Below are positions 8,344 to 17,351 of a DNA stretch of 64,000 nucleotides, piece after piece. Source of the DNA: DATJLY01 sp963773665 (GTDB lineage: Bacteria > Pseudomonadota > Alphaproteobacteria > ATCC43930 > CGMCC-115725); assembly GCA_963773665.1 (NCBI GenBank), contig CAVZBZ010000004.1, positions 124,001 through 188,000 on the forward strand, written 5' to 3'. The position numbers and the translations under genes were made by a program. The notes beneath the pieces are model-generated. The model saw nothing but the letters and a program-made list of their open reading frames with translations, had not been told where the DNA came from and ran no database searches. Position 1 is the first letter of the stretch. The number at the start of each line of letters is the position of its first letter.

Positions 8344-8619
8344 TTACGGCCTCTGCCGGGCGGCGTGCCGGACGTGGAGGATGATCACCTCGCCCACCGA
8401 CTGCGTGTAGAACACGAGATAAGGGAAGCGGCCGAGCGGCACGATTCTCACGCCCGCCTCGTCGACCGCGTGGCCGAGCATGGGAAATTCCGATAGCCGT
8501 GAGACAATCTGCTCGACGCGCTCGACGATCCTTCGGGCAGCGGGTGGATTTTCGGCAGCGACATAAGTGAAGATCAACTCGATTTCGGAGAGAGCCGTTT
8601 CGGTGAAACGAACCCTCAT
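8344..8619 (-). CDS. type II toxin, RelE/ParE superfamily
   Basis: The 91-residue protein begins MRVRFTETALSEIELIFTY, continues with a helix containing AARRIVERVEQIV, then the strand pair RIVPLGRFPYLVFYT and IILHVRHAARQRP, the usual ParE/RelE fold and length. Conserved Arg and the C-terminal H-x-R-H segment fit the family. Whether it attacks gyrase (ParE) or ribosome-bound mRNA (RelE) is not settled; ParE-like is slightly favoured. It overlaps the antitoxin gene by 4 nt in the usual antitoxin-first order. Confidence 0.85.
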   Translation of the reverse strand: MRVRFTETALSEIELIFTYVAAENPPAARRIVERVEQIVSRLSEFPMLGHAVDEAGVRIVPLGRFPYLVFYTQSVGEVIILHVRHAARQRP

Positions 8620-8846
8620 GCGCGGCGATAGCGGTCGAATACTTCCGCCACGAGACGGTCCGGCGCGATCTTGCCCTCGCGAATCTCCTCGAGACCTCGG
8701 CGAACGGCACTCCGCTCCTCGTCGCTGAGGCGATACGTCCCCTTATGCCGCGCCTCGATTTCGATCATCGCCTCGGCAAGTTCCGCCTGCGCTTCCTCAG
8801 GCCAGACGGCAGCGCGCTCCATCAGCGTTTCGATCAGGTTTTTCAT
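8616..8846 (-). CDS. type II antitoxin paired with RelE/ParE toxin
   Basis: The 76-residue acidic, helical protein ends with IREGKIAPDRLVAEVFDRYRRA, a C-terminal toxin-binding tail typical of short antitoxins. It precedes and overlaps the toxin on the minus strand (ATGA). It has no obvious ribbon-helix-helix N-terminus, so it may not bind DNA strongly itself. Its upstream region holds TATAGC-like AT-rich sequence about 15-20 nt before the ATG that may be part of its promoter. Confidence 0.75.
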   Translation of the reverse strand: MKNLIETLMERAAVWPEEAQAELAEAMIEIEARHKGTYRLSDEERSAVRRGLEEIREGKIAPDRLVAEVFDRYRRA

Positions 8847-8894
8847 GGCGCCAGTATAGCACGGCCATGCCGTCGCGCGAAATTGCGCGGCCGC

Positions 8895-9911
8895 TCAGCG
8901 CGCGGCGAGGGCGTAGAGCTGAAGCGCGCGCTCCTTGCCGCGGAGCGCGATGGGGCCGAGCGGGCGCTTCTGGATGCCGGGCGGGAGTTGGCCGGTCCGC
9001 GCGATGAGCGCGTCCGAGGCGATGACGCGGTTGCCGGTCTCGCGGCAGAGCTCGTGGATGCGCGCCGCGGTGTTCATCGTGTCGCCCAGGAGCGCGATCT
9101 CCATCTTGATATAGCCGAGCTCGCCCAGCACCACGGGGCCGGCGTGAAGCCCGGCGCGGAAATTGGCGCTCGCGCCGAATTCCGCCTCGTAGAGATGCGC
9201 GCGCCGGGCGAGGGCGTGCTGCGCCGCGAAACAGGCGCGGACTGCGCGCTCGGCGGCGCGGGCGCCATCCATCGGCCAGGCGGCGATCACCTCGTCGCCG
9301 ACATATTTGTGGATCTCGCCGCCCTCGGCCGCGATGGCATCGGTCACGTCGCCGAAAAAACGGTTCAGGAAATCGAGAAAGCGCAGCTCGCCCAGGCGCT
9401 CGGCGATCTGGGTCGAGGATTCGAGATCGATGAACAGGAGCACGCGCTCCTCGATCCGCGGACGGCGATAGCGGCCCGAGACGAACTTGAAGAGGACGCG
9501 CGGCCCCAACAACTGGTTCGCGCCAACGACGACGTTGAAGCCCACGCTGAGCGCCACCGCGAGCAGGACCGACGGGAGCCGGATGCCGCCCGATGTCCCC
9601 GGCACGAGCGCCGGCCCGGCCGCGAGCCCGCCGACGATGATCGCGGCATAAAAGCCCGAGCGCAGCGCCATGTGCAGCGCGAACGGCATGCGCCGCACGC
9701 GCGCGCGCAACACGCCGTCCAAGAGGAACAGCTCGATGGCGCCGATCGCGGCTGCGATGAGGAAGCCCGCGATCGCGCCGCGCACGATGCCGCGCCCGCC
9801 GCTGCCGCCATGCGCCAGCGCGTCGAAATAGCCATAGGGCGCACTGATCGAGATGCTCGCCGCCACGATCCAGAGATAGAGCCGGACCTGCGTGCGCGAC
9901 GGCGGCCTCAT
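8895..9911 (-). CDS. class III adenylate/guanylate cyclase with membrane domain
   Basis: The 338-residue protein has an N-terminal membrane region (several hydrophobic helices between about 8 and 145) and a C-terminal class III cyclase domain: VLLFIDLESSTQIAERLG holds the metal-binding Asp residues, HKYVGDEVIAAWP the second metal site, and GLHAGPVVLGELG with LLGDTMNTAARIHEL the transition-state region. It makes a cyclic nucleotide, probably cAMP, at the inner membrane. Its start overlaps the stop of the upstream protease remnant by 4 nt, so the two formed an operon. Confidence 0.85.
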   Translation of the reverse strand: MRPPSRTQVRLYLWIVAASISISAPYGYFDALAHGGSGGRGIVRGAIAGFLIAAAIGAIELFLLDGVLRARVRRMPFALHMALRSGFYAAIIVGGLAAGPALVPGTSGGIRLPSVLLAVALSVGFNVVVGANQLLGPRVLFKFVSGRYRRPRIEERVLLFIDLESSTQIAERLGELRFLDFLNRFFGDVTDAIAAEGGEIHKYVGDEVIAAWPMDGARAAERAVRACFAAQHALARRAHLYEAEFGASANFRAGLHAGPVVLGELGYIKMEIALLGDTMNTAARIHELCRETGNRVIASDALIARTGQLPPGIQKRPLGPIALRGKERALQLYALAAR

Positions 9912-10369
9912 CCCGCTGCGCCGGGGCCGGGAAGCGGCCGTTCCCTCTGGCGCGGCACCGGCAGATATTCGACGCCGCTCCCGGAATGGCGCACCGGCTG
10001 CGGATAGAGCGACATGAGCTCCAACACGTCGCCGGGCATGTTATGCGGCACGAACACCGTGACCTTGCCCTTGTGGTCGCGGATCGCGCGCCCGATCTGG
10101 ATCGCCGCGAGCACCAGTCCGCCCGGCGTGTGCAGCACGAGATCGAGCGGCATGTCGGGATCGGTCATATGCACGGTGCGCAGCACCTCCTCGCTATCGT
10201 GCGCATCGATGTAGCGCATGATCGGAAAGCCCAGGAAGCTCATGGTCTCCTGCCGGTGCACCAGGAGGATCACGCGGAGAGGTTCCACGCAAAAAGAGAG
10301 TGCGGTGGCGTGCGCGCCTAGAACGCGGGTGCAATCTTTCAACCAAACCGGTTGTAATGTAATGATCAT
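9908..10369 (-). pseudogene. SDH-type (ClpP-fold) serine protease, internally deleted
   Basis: The first part reads like the SDH_sah/ClpP-fold family: LVHRQETMSFLGFPIMRYID, then PLDLVLHTPGGLVLAAIQI and KVTVFVPH. In family members this is followed by a Met-Ser-Gly-Gly catalytic serine region. Here it jumps in frame to NMPGDVLELMSLYPQPVR, which as I recall is the family's C-terminal end. About 130-150 residues, including the active site, are missing. The N-terminus is also unusual and borders the lower-GC insert. It is probably inactive. The stop overlaps the start of the cyclase gene. Confidence 0.6.
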
Positions 10370-10374
10370 GCCTA

Positions 10375-10584
10375 ATGCCGAAGATCATCTGGGACAAAAA
10401 ACGCAACCCCACCAAGCATGTCAGCGATCAACTTGGTATCGAGCGCCGGCAGTTGCGGCAAGCGCTTCACAAGATAAAGCCGCGCAGCAATCTTCGTGCG
10501 ACCGATCGCGTTCGCATATATGATGACGGGGACGTCAGGGATCAGAACGGCGAACATGTTGGCAACATCCACGACGAAATCTGA
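10375..10584 (+). CDS. small unknown protein, possible orphan polymorphic-toxin-tail domain (69 aa)
   Basis: The 69-residue protein begins PKIIWDKKRNPTKHVSD, continues with LGIERRQLRQALHKIK and ends with RVRIYDDGDVRDQNGEHVG then NIHDEI. It is strongly polar, with a coherent helix-then-strand pattern, and uses codons unlike the GC-rich neighbours. The layout reminds me of tails found at the C-termini of RHS/CDI-type polymorphic toxins, but I cannot verify this. It overlaps the following DUF4279 gene by about 29 nt, suggesting coupled expression. No secretion-related domain is attached. Confidence 0.45.
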   Translation: MPKIIWDKKRNPTKHVSDQLGIERRQLRQALHKIKPRSNLRATDRVRIYDDGDVRDQNGEHVGNIHDEI

Positions 10585-11041
10585 CGCCGCCGATACGGTC
10601 AGCTTCGCGACTTTCCGCATCGTTGGCGACAGGCTTATGCCAAGCGAGATCACAGGCATCCTCCAGACGCCGCCGACCACCGCCTATCAAAAAGGTGAGA
10701 AGGTGAAGTTTGGGCCGAGAAGCCCCGAAACAGTTGGCAAGACTGGTATGTGGTTCGTTTCGACCGACAAGATCGTGTCCAGTCCCAGACTGGAGGATCA
10801 TCTTGGATACATTTTCCGAATGCTGTTTATGCCCGGAGGAGATGTTCTGCGCCTTGCCGCGTTCCTCGATCTTATCAAGAAGAAAAACCTGAAGGCGCAT
10901 CTAACCGTATTTTGGCACGGGCCAGCACACGCGAAGAAGCCTTCATTGCCTCCCGCTGTTGAAGAGTTGCTGAAGGTGATTCCCGCCGATATCGAAGTCG
11001 ATTTTGATACCGATGAGGAACCGGCGAGGCGCAAGGGCTAA
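10556..11041 (+). CDS. DUF4279 domain-containing protein
   Basis: The 161-residue reading from ATG 10556 contains VSFATFRIVGDRLMPSEIT, a YQKGEK segment, a GMW turn and RLEDHLGYIFRML, the layout of DUF4279 proteins. The domain's function is unestablished; small stand-alone copies often lie beside toxin fragments, so an immunity-like role is possible. The N-terminus is uncertain: upstream ATGs in this frame exist, but the domain begins only after about residue 12 of the chosen start. Its base composition is lower in GC than the chromosome, and it overlaps the preceding small gene. Confidence 0.65.
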   Translation: MLATSTTKSDAADTVSFATFRIVGDRLMPSEITGILQTPPTTAYQKGEKVKFGPRSPETVGKTGMWFVSTDKIVSSPRLEDHLGYIFRMLFMPGGDVLRLAAFLDLIKKKNLKAHLTVFWHGPAHAKKPSLPPAVEELLKVIPADIEVDFDTDEEPARRKG

Positions 11042-11144
11042 GCCCTCTTTCTCCCCGCCCCCCGCTGGCAGTACCCGCAGAAATCCACGCTCGGCTTGCA
11101 CTTCATCGCCAGCCCCAACAGGCGCGGACTTGATCGCGATAAGT

Positions 11145-12875
11145 CTAGTCGTCGGGCGGTATGCGCGTTTGCTCTCGAGAGAACGCCGCCGCGAAGGATG
11201 ATGCGATCGCCTCCTTGCTCTTGCCGGGCTTCGCCGCGTCGCCGATCGCGACGATGTCCTGGCCGGGGCGCGCCAGGCGGCGGAAGCGATCCGCCGTGGC
11301 GGCACGGGCGCGGTAATAGAACCAGTCGCGAAAGCGCGCCGAGGCGAACAGCGCTGCCAGCGGCTTTTTGCGCGCGAGCCCGGATACGAGGAACGCGCGC
11401 GCCCAAAATCCCAGGCCGAAGCGATAATCGGCGCCCGCGGCGATGACGATGCGGTCGAACGGCGCCAAAAGTTCGGGCGCTTCGAGCACGTCGGCGGAAT
11501 AGCGCAGCACGACGCCCTTTTCCGCGCACGCCTGCGCGAGCGCGGCGATGGTGCGGGAAAACGCCTCCGGGTTCGCTTCGACCTCCTGAAACAGCGGCGC
11601 CAATCCCGCGAGCCGAAAACTGCCGCCGGGCACGGCTTCGCGCTCGAACAAAGTGACGGAATTGCCGCCCGCCACGAGCGCGGCATAGGTAAGCCCGGCC
11701 GGCCCCGCGCCGATCACGGCGATGCGCCTGCCCTTGCCCGCCGCGCGCCCGGCGAACTCGCGCTCGCGCCCGGCCATGGCGTTGACGACGCAGCCGATCC
11801 TGGCGCCGCCGCGCATCTCGTTGATGCAGGTGTTGCAGGCAAGGCAGCGCCGCGGCGTCTCGCCGCGCGCCACTTTCGCAACCCATTCGGGCTCGGCCAC
11901 GCTGGTGCGGCCAAGCGCGATGAAATCGGCCTTGCCGCCCTCGACCGCCGCGCGCGCGATGTCGGGATCGCCCAATCGCCCGACCGCGATCACCGGCACG
12001 CGCACGTCGTTCCTGATCGCGGCGGCGTAATCGAGCCAGATGCCGTCGGGCAGCGCCATCGGCGGCAGCTGCATCGCGCCCGACGGCAGCGAGCGGTAAT
12101 GGCCGGCGGCGATGTGGAGCGCATCGGCGCCTGCCTCGGCCGCCCATTGCGCGATCTGGCGCCCTTCGGCGAAGCCCATGCCGCCCGGAAAATAATCCTC
12201 GACCGAAAGCCGGTAGATGACCGGCATCGTGCCGGCCGCGCCTTTCACCGCGCGCAGCACCTCGAGCCCGAAGCGGGCGCGGTTCTCGAGGCTGCCGCCA
12301 TATTCGTCGGTGCGGCGGTTCTCGAACGGCGTGTGGAACTGCGAGATGAGATAGCCGTGCGCGGCGTGCAACTCGACGCAGTCGAACCCGGCTTTGCGCG
12401 CGCGCGCCGCGGCGGCGGCAAAGGCGGCTACGGTCTCGGCGATGCGCGCCTTGGACATTTCCCGCGGCACGATCGTCGCATCTGTGATCTCATAGACCGG
12501 GTGCGGGATGGCCGAGGGCGCAATCGGGTCCTCGCCGCAAATGTCGCGCCGCGTGTGGCCGCCGGCGTGGCCCAACTGGATCGACCCCTTGGCGCCCGCC
12601 GCATGGATCGCGGAGGTGAGGCGCGCAAGGCCGGGCAGGAAACGGTCGTCGTAGATGCCGAGCTCGGAGAAACGGTGCCGGCCGCAGCGCTCCGGCGCCG
12701 CCATCTCGCAGGTGATGAGCCCGACGCCGCCCTCGGCGCGCGCGACGTAATAGGCGATCTGGTCGTCGGTGACGAACCCGTCCTTGTCGGCAAGCCGCGT
12801 CGTCATCGGCGGCATGACGATGCGGTTCCTGATTTCGACGCCGCCGATCTTCGCGGGCGTGAGAAGGATGTTCAC
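11145..12875 (-). CDS. NADH:flavin oxidoreductase / 2,4-dienoyl-CoA reductase-like enzyme
   Basis: The 576-residue protein has an N-terminal old-yellow-enzyme barrel (about 1-340: RNRIVMPPMTTRL, HAAHGYLISQF), then CLACNTCIN followed by IGCV, the cysteines for one 4Fe-4S cluster (about 345-365), and a C-terminal FAD/NAD domain starting RIAVIGAGPAGLTYAALVAG. This matches the FadH/trimethylamine dehydrogenase/BaiCD group. It starts with GTG overlapping the stop of the xanthine-dehydrogenase-type gene (GTGA). As last gene of the catabolic operon it probably reduces an unsaturated or aromatic-derived intermediate. Confidence 0.85.
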   Translation of the reverse strand: MNILLTPAKIGGVEIRNRIVMPPMTTRLADKDGFVTDDQIAYYVARAEGGVGLITCEMAAPERCGRHRFSELGIYDDRFLPGLARLTSAIHAAGAKGSIQLGHAGGHTRRDICGEDPIAPSAIPHPVYEITDATIVPREMSKARIAETVAAFAAAAARARKAGFDCVELHAAHGYLISQFHTPFENRRTDEYGGSLENRARFGLEVLRAVKGAAGTMPVIYRLSVEDYFPGGMGFAEGRQIAQWAAEAGADALHIAAGHYRSLPSGAMQLPPMALPDGIWLDYAAAIRNDVRVPVIAVGRLGDPDIARAAVEGGKADFIALGRTSVAEPEWVAKVARGETPRRCLACNTCINEMRGGARIGCVVNAMAGREREFAGRAAGKGRRIAVIGAGPAGLTYAALVAGGNSVTLFEREAVPGGSFRLAGLAPLFQEVEANPEAFSRTIAALAQACAEKGVVLRYSADVLEAPELLAPFDRIVIAAGADYRFGLGFWARAFLVSGLARKKPLAALFASARFRDWFYYRARAATADRFRRLARPGQDIVAIGDAAKPGKSKEAIASSFAAAFSREQTRIPPDD

Positions 12876-15176
12876 GCGCCCTTCGCTTCGGCGATGAGGC
12901 GCCAGATTTTCGGCGGCGACAGCGGCAGCGAATTGGGCTCGACCGCGTAGTCGCGCAAGGCCGAGGCGACGGCGTTGGCAATGACGCCGCCCACCGGCAC
13001 GATGCCGCCCTCGCCGGCACCCTTGGCGCCCAAGGGATTGGTCGGCGAAGGATGGTTCTCGAGCGTCTCGACGCGGATGGGCGGCACGCGATCGACCGTC
13101 GGCAAAAGATAATCGGCCAACGACGCGGCCAGAAGCTGGCCTTGCGTGTCATAGACCATGTCCTCCAACAGCGCGCCGCCCAAACCCTGCACGATCGCGC
13201 CGACCGCCTGGCCGTGCAAGGTCAGCGGATTGACGATGCGGCCGACATCCTCGACCGCGGCATAGTCGAGGACCGCCACGTCGCCGGTGCTGGGATCGAC
13301 CGCGACGTGCGCCGCGTGCGCGCCATAGGCATAGGTGCGGCGGTCGTTGCGGAAGGTCGCCTCGGCGGAAAGCCCGGCGAGCTCGGCAAACTCCAGCGAT
13401 TTGCCCTGCCCCTCGACCCGCCCGTCGCCGAGCGCCAGCGCATCGGCGGGAACGCCGAGGCGGAGCGCGGCTTCGGCCAGCACTTTCTCCTTGAACGAGG
13501 CGGCCGCCATGACGACCGCCGAGCCGCCCATCACGGTCGAGCGCGAGGCGTGCGAGCCGACGCCTGCAGCGACGAACGACGTGCTGCCGTGGCGCACTTG
13601 CGCGACGCGGCTCATCGGCAGCTCGAGCGCGTCGGCCGCGATCTGGGCGAAGATGGTCTCGATCCCTTGGCCTACCGAGCTCGATCCGACCTGGACGGCG
13701 ACGGTGCCGTCCGGCTCCATCTGGATGCGGGCGTTCTCGAACGGGCCCGACGCGCCGCCCTCGATATAGCAGCCGACGGCGAGCCCATGATGGCGGCCGT
13801 CGATGGTCTTGCCGTCGAGCGCGCTCTTCTCGGTCCAGCCGAACAGCTCGAGGCAGCGGGCGAGCGTCTCGGAATAATCGCCGCTGTCGTATTCGCCGCC
13901 GCCATAGGGCGCCATGGTCGCGTGCGCCCACGGCATGTCCGCAAGCGGCACGAGGTTCCGCCGGCGCATCTCGACGCGGTCGAGGCCCAGATCGTGGGCC
14001 GCCATGTCGATGAGCCGCTCGCGGAAGAAATCGCCCTCGAAGCGGCCGGGACCGCGATATGTCCCGATGGGCGTCGTGTCGGTCGCGATCAGGATCGCTT
14101 CGATGTCGATGTTGGCGATGCGATAAGGGCCGGCGCCGACCTGTGCCGCGTTGCGCGGCGCGGTTGCGCCGTTGGTGCGGATATAGGCGCCCCTGGTCGG
14201 CGAAGATGCGGCCGCGCAGCCCCAGGATCGTCCCGTCCTTGCCGCAGGCGATCTCGAGCTCCGCCTCGAGGTCGCGCGCGTGGTTCGAGGCCAGGAAATG
14301 CTCGCGCCGGTCCTCGATCCATTTGACCGGGCGCCGCACGAGGCGCGCGGCGAAGGGGATGAGGAAATCCTCGGGATAGAATTCGCCGCGCACGCCGAAG
14401 CCGCCGCCGACGTCGTTCTCGACCATCAGGATTTTTTCCTCGGGCAGCCCGATCTGGCGCGCGAGCGTTCTGGCGGTTCATGAACGGCGTCTTGCACGCG
14501 CCGGAAATTTTGAGCGTGCCGGATTCATCGTCCCATTCGGCGAGAAGCCCGCGCGGCTCCAGCATCACCGCGCTGTGACGCTGAATCGTGAATTTCTGCT
14601 TGCGCCGGGTAGGGGGCATTGGCGAAGGCGGCGTCCGCATCGCCAAGGACGGCGCGCAGCCGCCCCATCTCGTTGCTCCCGGCCGCCGCGACGACGAAGG
14701 GCGGGCCGAGCAGCGCCTTGTAGCGGTCTATGACGGGCGCCAGCGGCTCGATGTCGAGCGCCACTTTCTCGGCGCCGTCCTCGGCCAAGGCGGCGCTTTC
14801 GGCAAGCACGACCGCGACCGGCTCGCCGGCATAGCGCACCTCGTCCTGGGCGATGACGGGCTGCAGGAAATGCACAAAGCCCGCGATCTTCAGATGCTCG
14901 GCGCGGATCGCGATGATCGGGATTTTTGCGCCGACATCGGCCGCGGTTATGACGGATACCACGCCCGGGATGGCGAGCGCGTCCCGCGCGTCGATGCCGC
15001 GCACGCGCCCGCGCGCGACCGGACTGCGCACGATCACGGCATGCAGCATCCCCGGCACGGCAATGTCGTCGACATAGGTGCCGCGCCCGCGTCAGGAAGC
15101 GAAAATCCTCGCGCCGCGGAATGGCGCTGCCGACGAAGGTGTTGCCGCGCCCCTTGCGTTCCGTCACGTGTGCCAT
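12872..15176 (-). pseudogene. xanthine dehydrogenase family molybdopterin-binding (large) subunit, four frameshifts as written
   Basis: The reading passes through five frames, shifting by +1 near 15090, 14600, 14475 and 14190. Joined, they give a protein of about 768 residues: FVGSAIPRREDFRFLTGRG at the start, VENDVGGGFGVRGEFYPED, GTYRGPGRFEGDFF and VGSSSVGQGIETIFAQIA, all characteristic of CoxL/XdhB-type molybdenum hydroxylase large subunits. These hydroxylate aromatic or heterocyclic carbons. Each break can be repaired by removing one base (for example GGGG to GGG near 14190), so sequencing error is likely. No iron-sulphur or FAD subunit gene is adjacent, which is unusual. Confidence 0.75.
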
Positions 15177-15190
15177 GGCGCCATGCTACA

Positions 15191-16646
15191 TCACGCGTCC
15201 GGCACGCCGTAGCTCTTCAGGAGATCGTCGGCGTAGGCGTGGAATTCGTCCCACGGGGCTTCGCGGAAATTGTGGTTGCGGACGATGAAGGAGGCGCCGG
15301 CGTAGAATTTCTCGTATTGAAGCTGGCGGCCGGCGAATTCCGAGCCGACCAGGTCCCACACCAGCTTGAACAGTTTTACGCGATCGAGCGCCGACCCTTG
15401 CGGCGTCTGCCAATAGGTCTCGAACAGGCGCCGCAAATCGGGATCGTGCATGACGCTGACGCTGGCCGGCATCTGGAACACGCCGCCGCCCGTGAGCTCG
15501 CGCAGGATATCGACGAGCGGCGAATGCATCTCGGTGCACCAGTTGAGCGCCGCGTACACCATGCGCCGGTTGAAGCACATATAGCCGTCGGGCCACGGCT
15601 CGGCCGCCTCGATCTGGCCGTGGATCATGCCGCGCGAGCGTCGCCTCGAGCGCCGCGAGCCGGCCCAGCACTTCGCGCACCGCCGGGATCTGGTCCGATC
15701 CGGTCGATTGCGTGACCCGGCTCGCAAGCCCGACGATGAGGCGGAGCTTCGACCAAAAACGCACGTTCGACTGGTGATTGCCGATAGCAATGGCCGGGCG
15801 TACTTGATATAGATCTCGCGCGCGCGCACCGCGTCGTCCATGACGAAGACGCGTTCCCACGGCACATGCACGTTCTCGCACATCACCATGCAGTCGCTTT
15901 CGTCGAACCGCCAGGCCAAGGGACTGTCGAATTCGTTCTGCGCGGCGGAACGGCTGGCGCGACCAGAGCGAGAGGCCCGGCGCATTGACCGGCACGGCGC
16001 AGGTCACGGCCTGCTTCGCCTGGTCGGGCGCCAAGGGGATGAGGTTGCCGATCCAGATCTCGTCGGCAAAGGCCGCGGCGGTCGCGAGCATCTTCATGCC
16101 GGAGATGACGATCCCGGCATCGTCCTCGCGCACCACCTGCAGGGTCGGCACCGGCAGGTTGCGCTTCTCGTAGAATTCGGGATTGCGCGCGGCCTGCGGC
16201 GGCACCACGGCATAGCTCGCATAGATGTCGTTCCGCCGCATGTGGCGGTAATAGGCGACGATATTCTCCTCGTAGGGCCGCGCTCCGGCGCCGAACACGG
16301 ACGGGTTCGCCGCCATGCCGGTGACGAAGCTCGCGACATGGTCGGGCGAGCGGCCGAACAGGCCATAGGTCATGTCGGCGATCGCCTTGTGCCCGTTCAT
16401 GCGGCGGCGCAGATCGCCCGCCGTGCGCGGCAGCAAGTAATAGATGCTGCACGGCTCGTCCTCGGCGTCATAGGAAAGCACATCGCGGAAGGCGGGATCG
16501 CGCTTCAGGTCGTAGATCGCGGCGACGGTGCGGGCGGCGTTGCGGAAATAGGGGTGCGCGGTCACGTCGCCGATGCGCTCGCTGCCGACATAGACGGCGC
16601 GGCCGTCTTTCAGGCGCTCGAGATGCTCCGCCCCCGATCTCAGCAT
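15191..16646 (-). pseudogene. 4-hydroxyphenylacetate 3-hydroxylase (HpaB) family oxygenase, three frameshifts as written
   Basis: Joined, the frames give about 485 residues of an HpaB/acyl-CoA dehydrogenase-fold oxygenase: NGHKAIADMTYGLFGRSPDH, AADEIWIGN-type substrate region, VPWERVFVMDDA and NHQSNVRFW toward the C-terminus. Family members use FADH2 from a partner reductase to hydroxylate phenols. Shifts occur near 15950 (+1), 15800 (-1) and 15630 (+1); the first is repaired by removing one C. The bicupin gene upstream ends 4 nt before this start. No HpaC reductase is adjacent. Confidence 0.75.
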
Positions 16647-16649
16647 GGC

Positions 16650-17351
16650 CTATTCATCGTAGCGCGTCTCGAACGCGCCCGGCACGTGGAACTCGAGGAA
16701 GCTCAGCGTTTTCCCGTCGGCGCTTTTGAGGCCGTGCGAATTGTTCGCCGGGAAGAACGCGGCCTCGCCGCGCGCGAGCACGCGCTCCACGCCATCGACG
16801 GTGAAGGCGACGCGCCCGTCGAGCACGACGAAAAGACTTTCGGCGTTCGGATGATGATGGCGCTTGGTCAGCGTCGCGCCGGTATAGCGCACGATCATGG
16901 CGTGGCCGCGCTCCGATCCAGCGATGGCGCGGTTGGCGAGATAGATCCGGCGTTTCTTTTCCTCCGGCAGGTCGATCTCGGGCTCGTCGGCCACGCGCAT
17001 CACCTTGACGGGGCCCTGAAAGCCCGGGCGCTCGGCGCCTGCGCCGGGCGGCGGCGCCTGGACGCTCAGCACCCAGCCCTCGCCTTCGAGGACATAGCCC
17101 GTGCCCTCCGCGACGAGCGCCCAGCAGTCGCGCGCAAGCACCACGCCATCGAGGCGCGGGCCGCCCTCGAGCACGAAGAGATACTGGTCGGAACCGCCCG
17201 GCACCTTCGCCGCATGACGCGCGCCCGGCCCGAGCTTCAGCACCGAGGCCGCCATCTCGGTGCCGTCGAACCAGTCCACCACCGGCACGACGGCGACGCC
17301 CGGCGCGACGGTCCGCGCCTCGGCCGAGCGATAGTCCACCACCTTACCCAT
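16650..17351 (-). CDS. bicupin protein, (S)-ureidoglycine aminohydrolase-like
   Basis: The 233-residue protein has two cupin domains. The second carries TKRHHHPNAESLFVVLDG with three clustered histidines and the downstream FFPANNSHGL, a complete metal-binding cupin; the first (around SDQYLFVLEG) looks degenerate. The overall layout resembles ureidoglycine aminohydrolase and related bicupins. In this operon a ring-processing or isomerase role is as likely as purine catabolism, since no other ureide genes are present. It overlaps the upstream hydrolase gene by 8 nt. Confidence 0.7.
   Translation of the reverse strand: MGKVVDYRSAEARTVAPGVAVVPVVDWFDGTEMAASVLKLGPGARHAAKVPGGSDQYLFVLEGGPRLDGVVLARDCWALVAEGTGYVLEGEGWVLSVQAPPPGAGAERPGFQGPVKVMRVADEPEIDLPEEKKRRIYLANRAIAGSERGHAMIVRYTGATLTKRHHHPNAESLFVVLDGRVAFTVDGVERVLARGEAAFFPANNSHGLKSADGKTLSFLEFHVPGAFETRYDE

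Noticed and set aside
11038..11144. A 22-residue reading with CGYCQR-type cysteines on the minus strand after the OYE-type gene
   Set aside because: It is too short to call; it could be the tail of a lost gene displaced by the adjacent insert, but nothing supports it further.
12872..16646. True decay of the molybdenum hydroxylase and HpaB-type genes
   Set aside because: The protein sequence is well conserved on both sides of every break and nearly all breaks are single added bases, as in dnaA, so sequencing error is the simpler reading.
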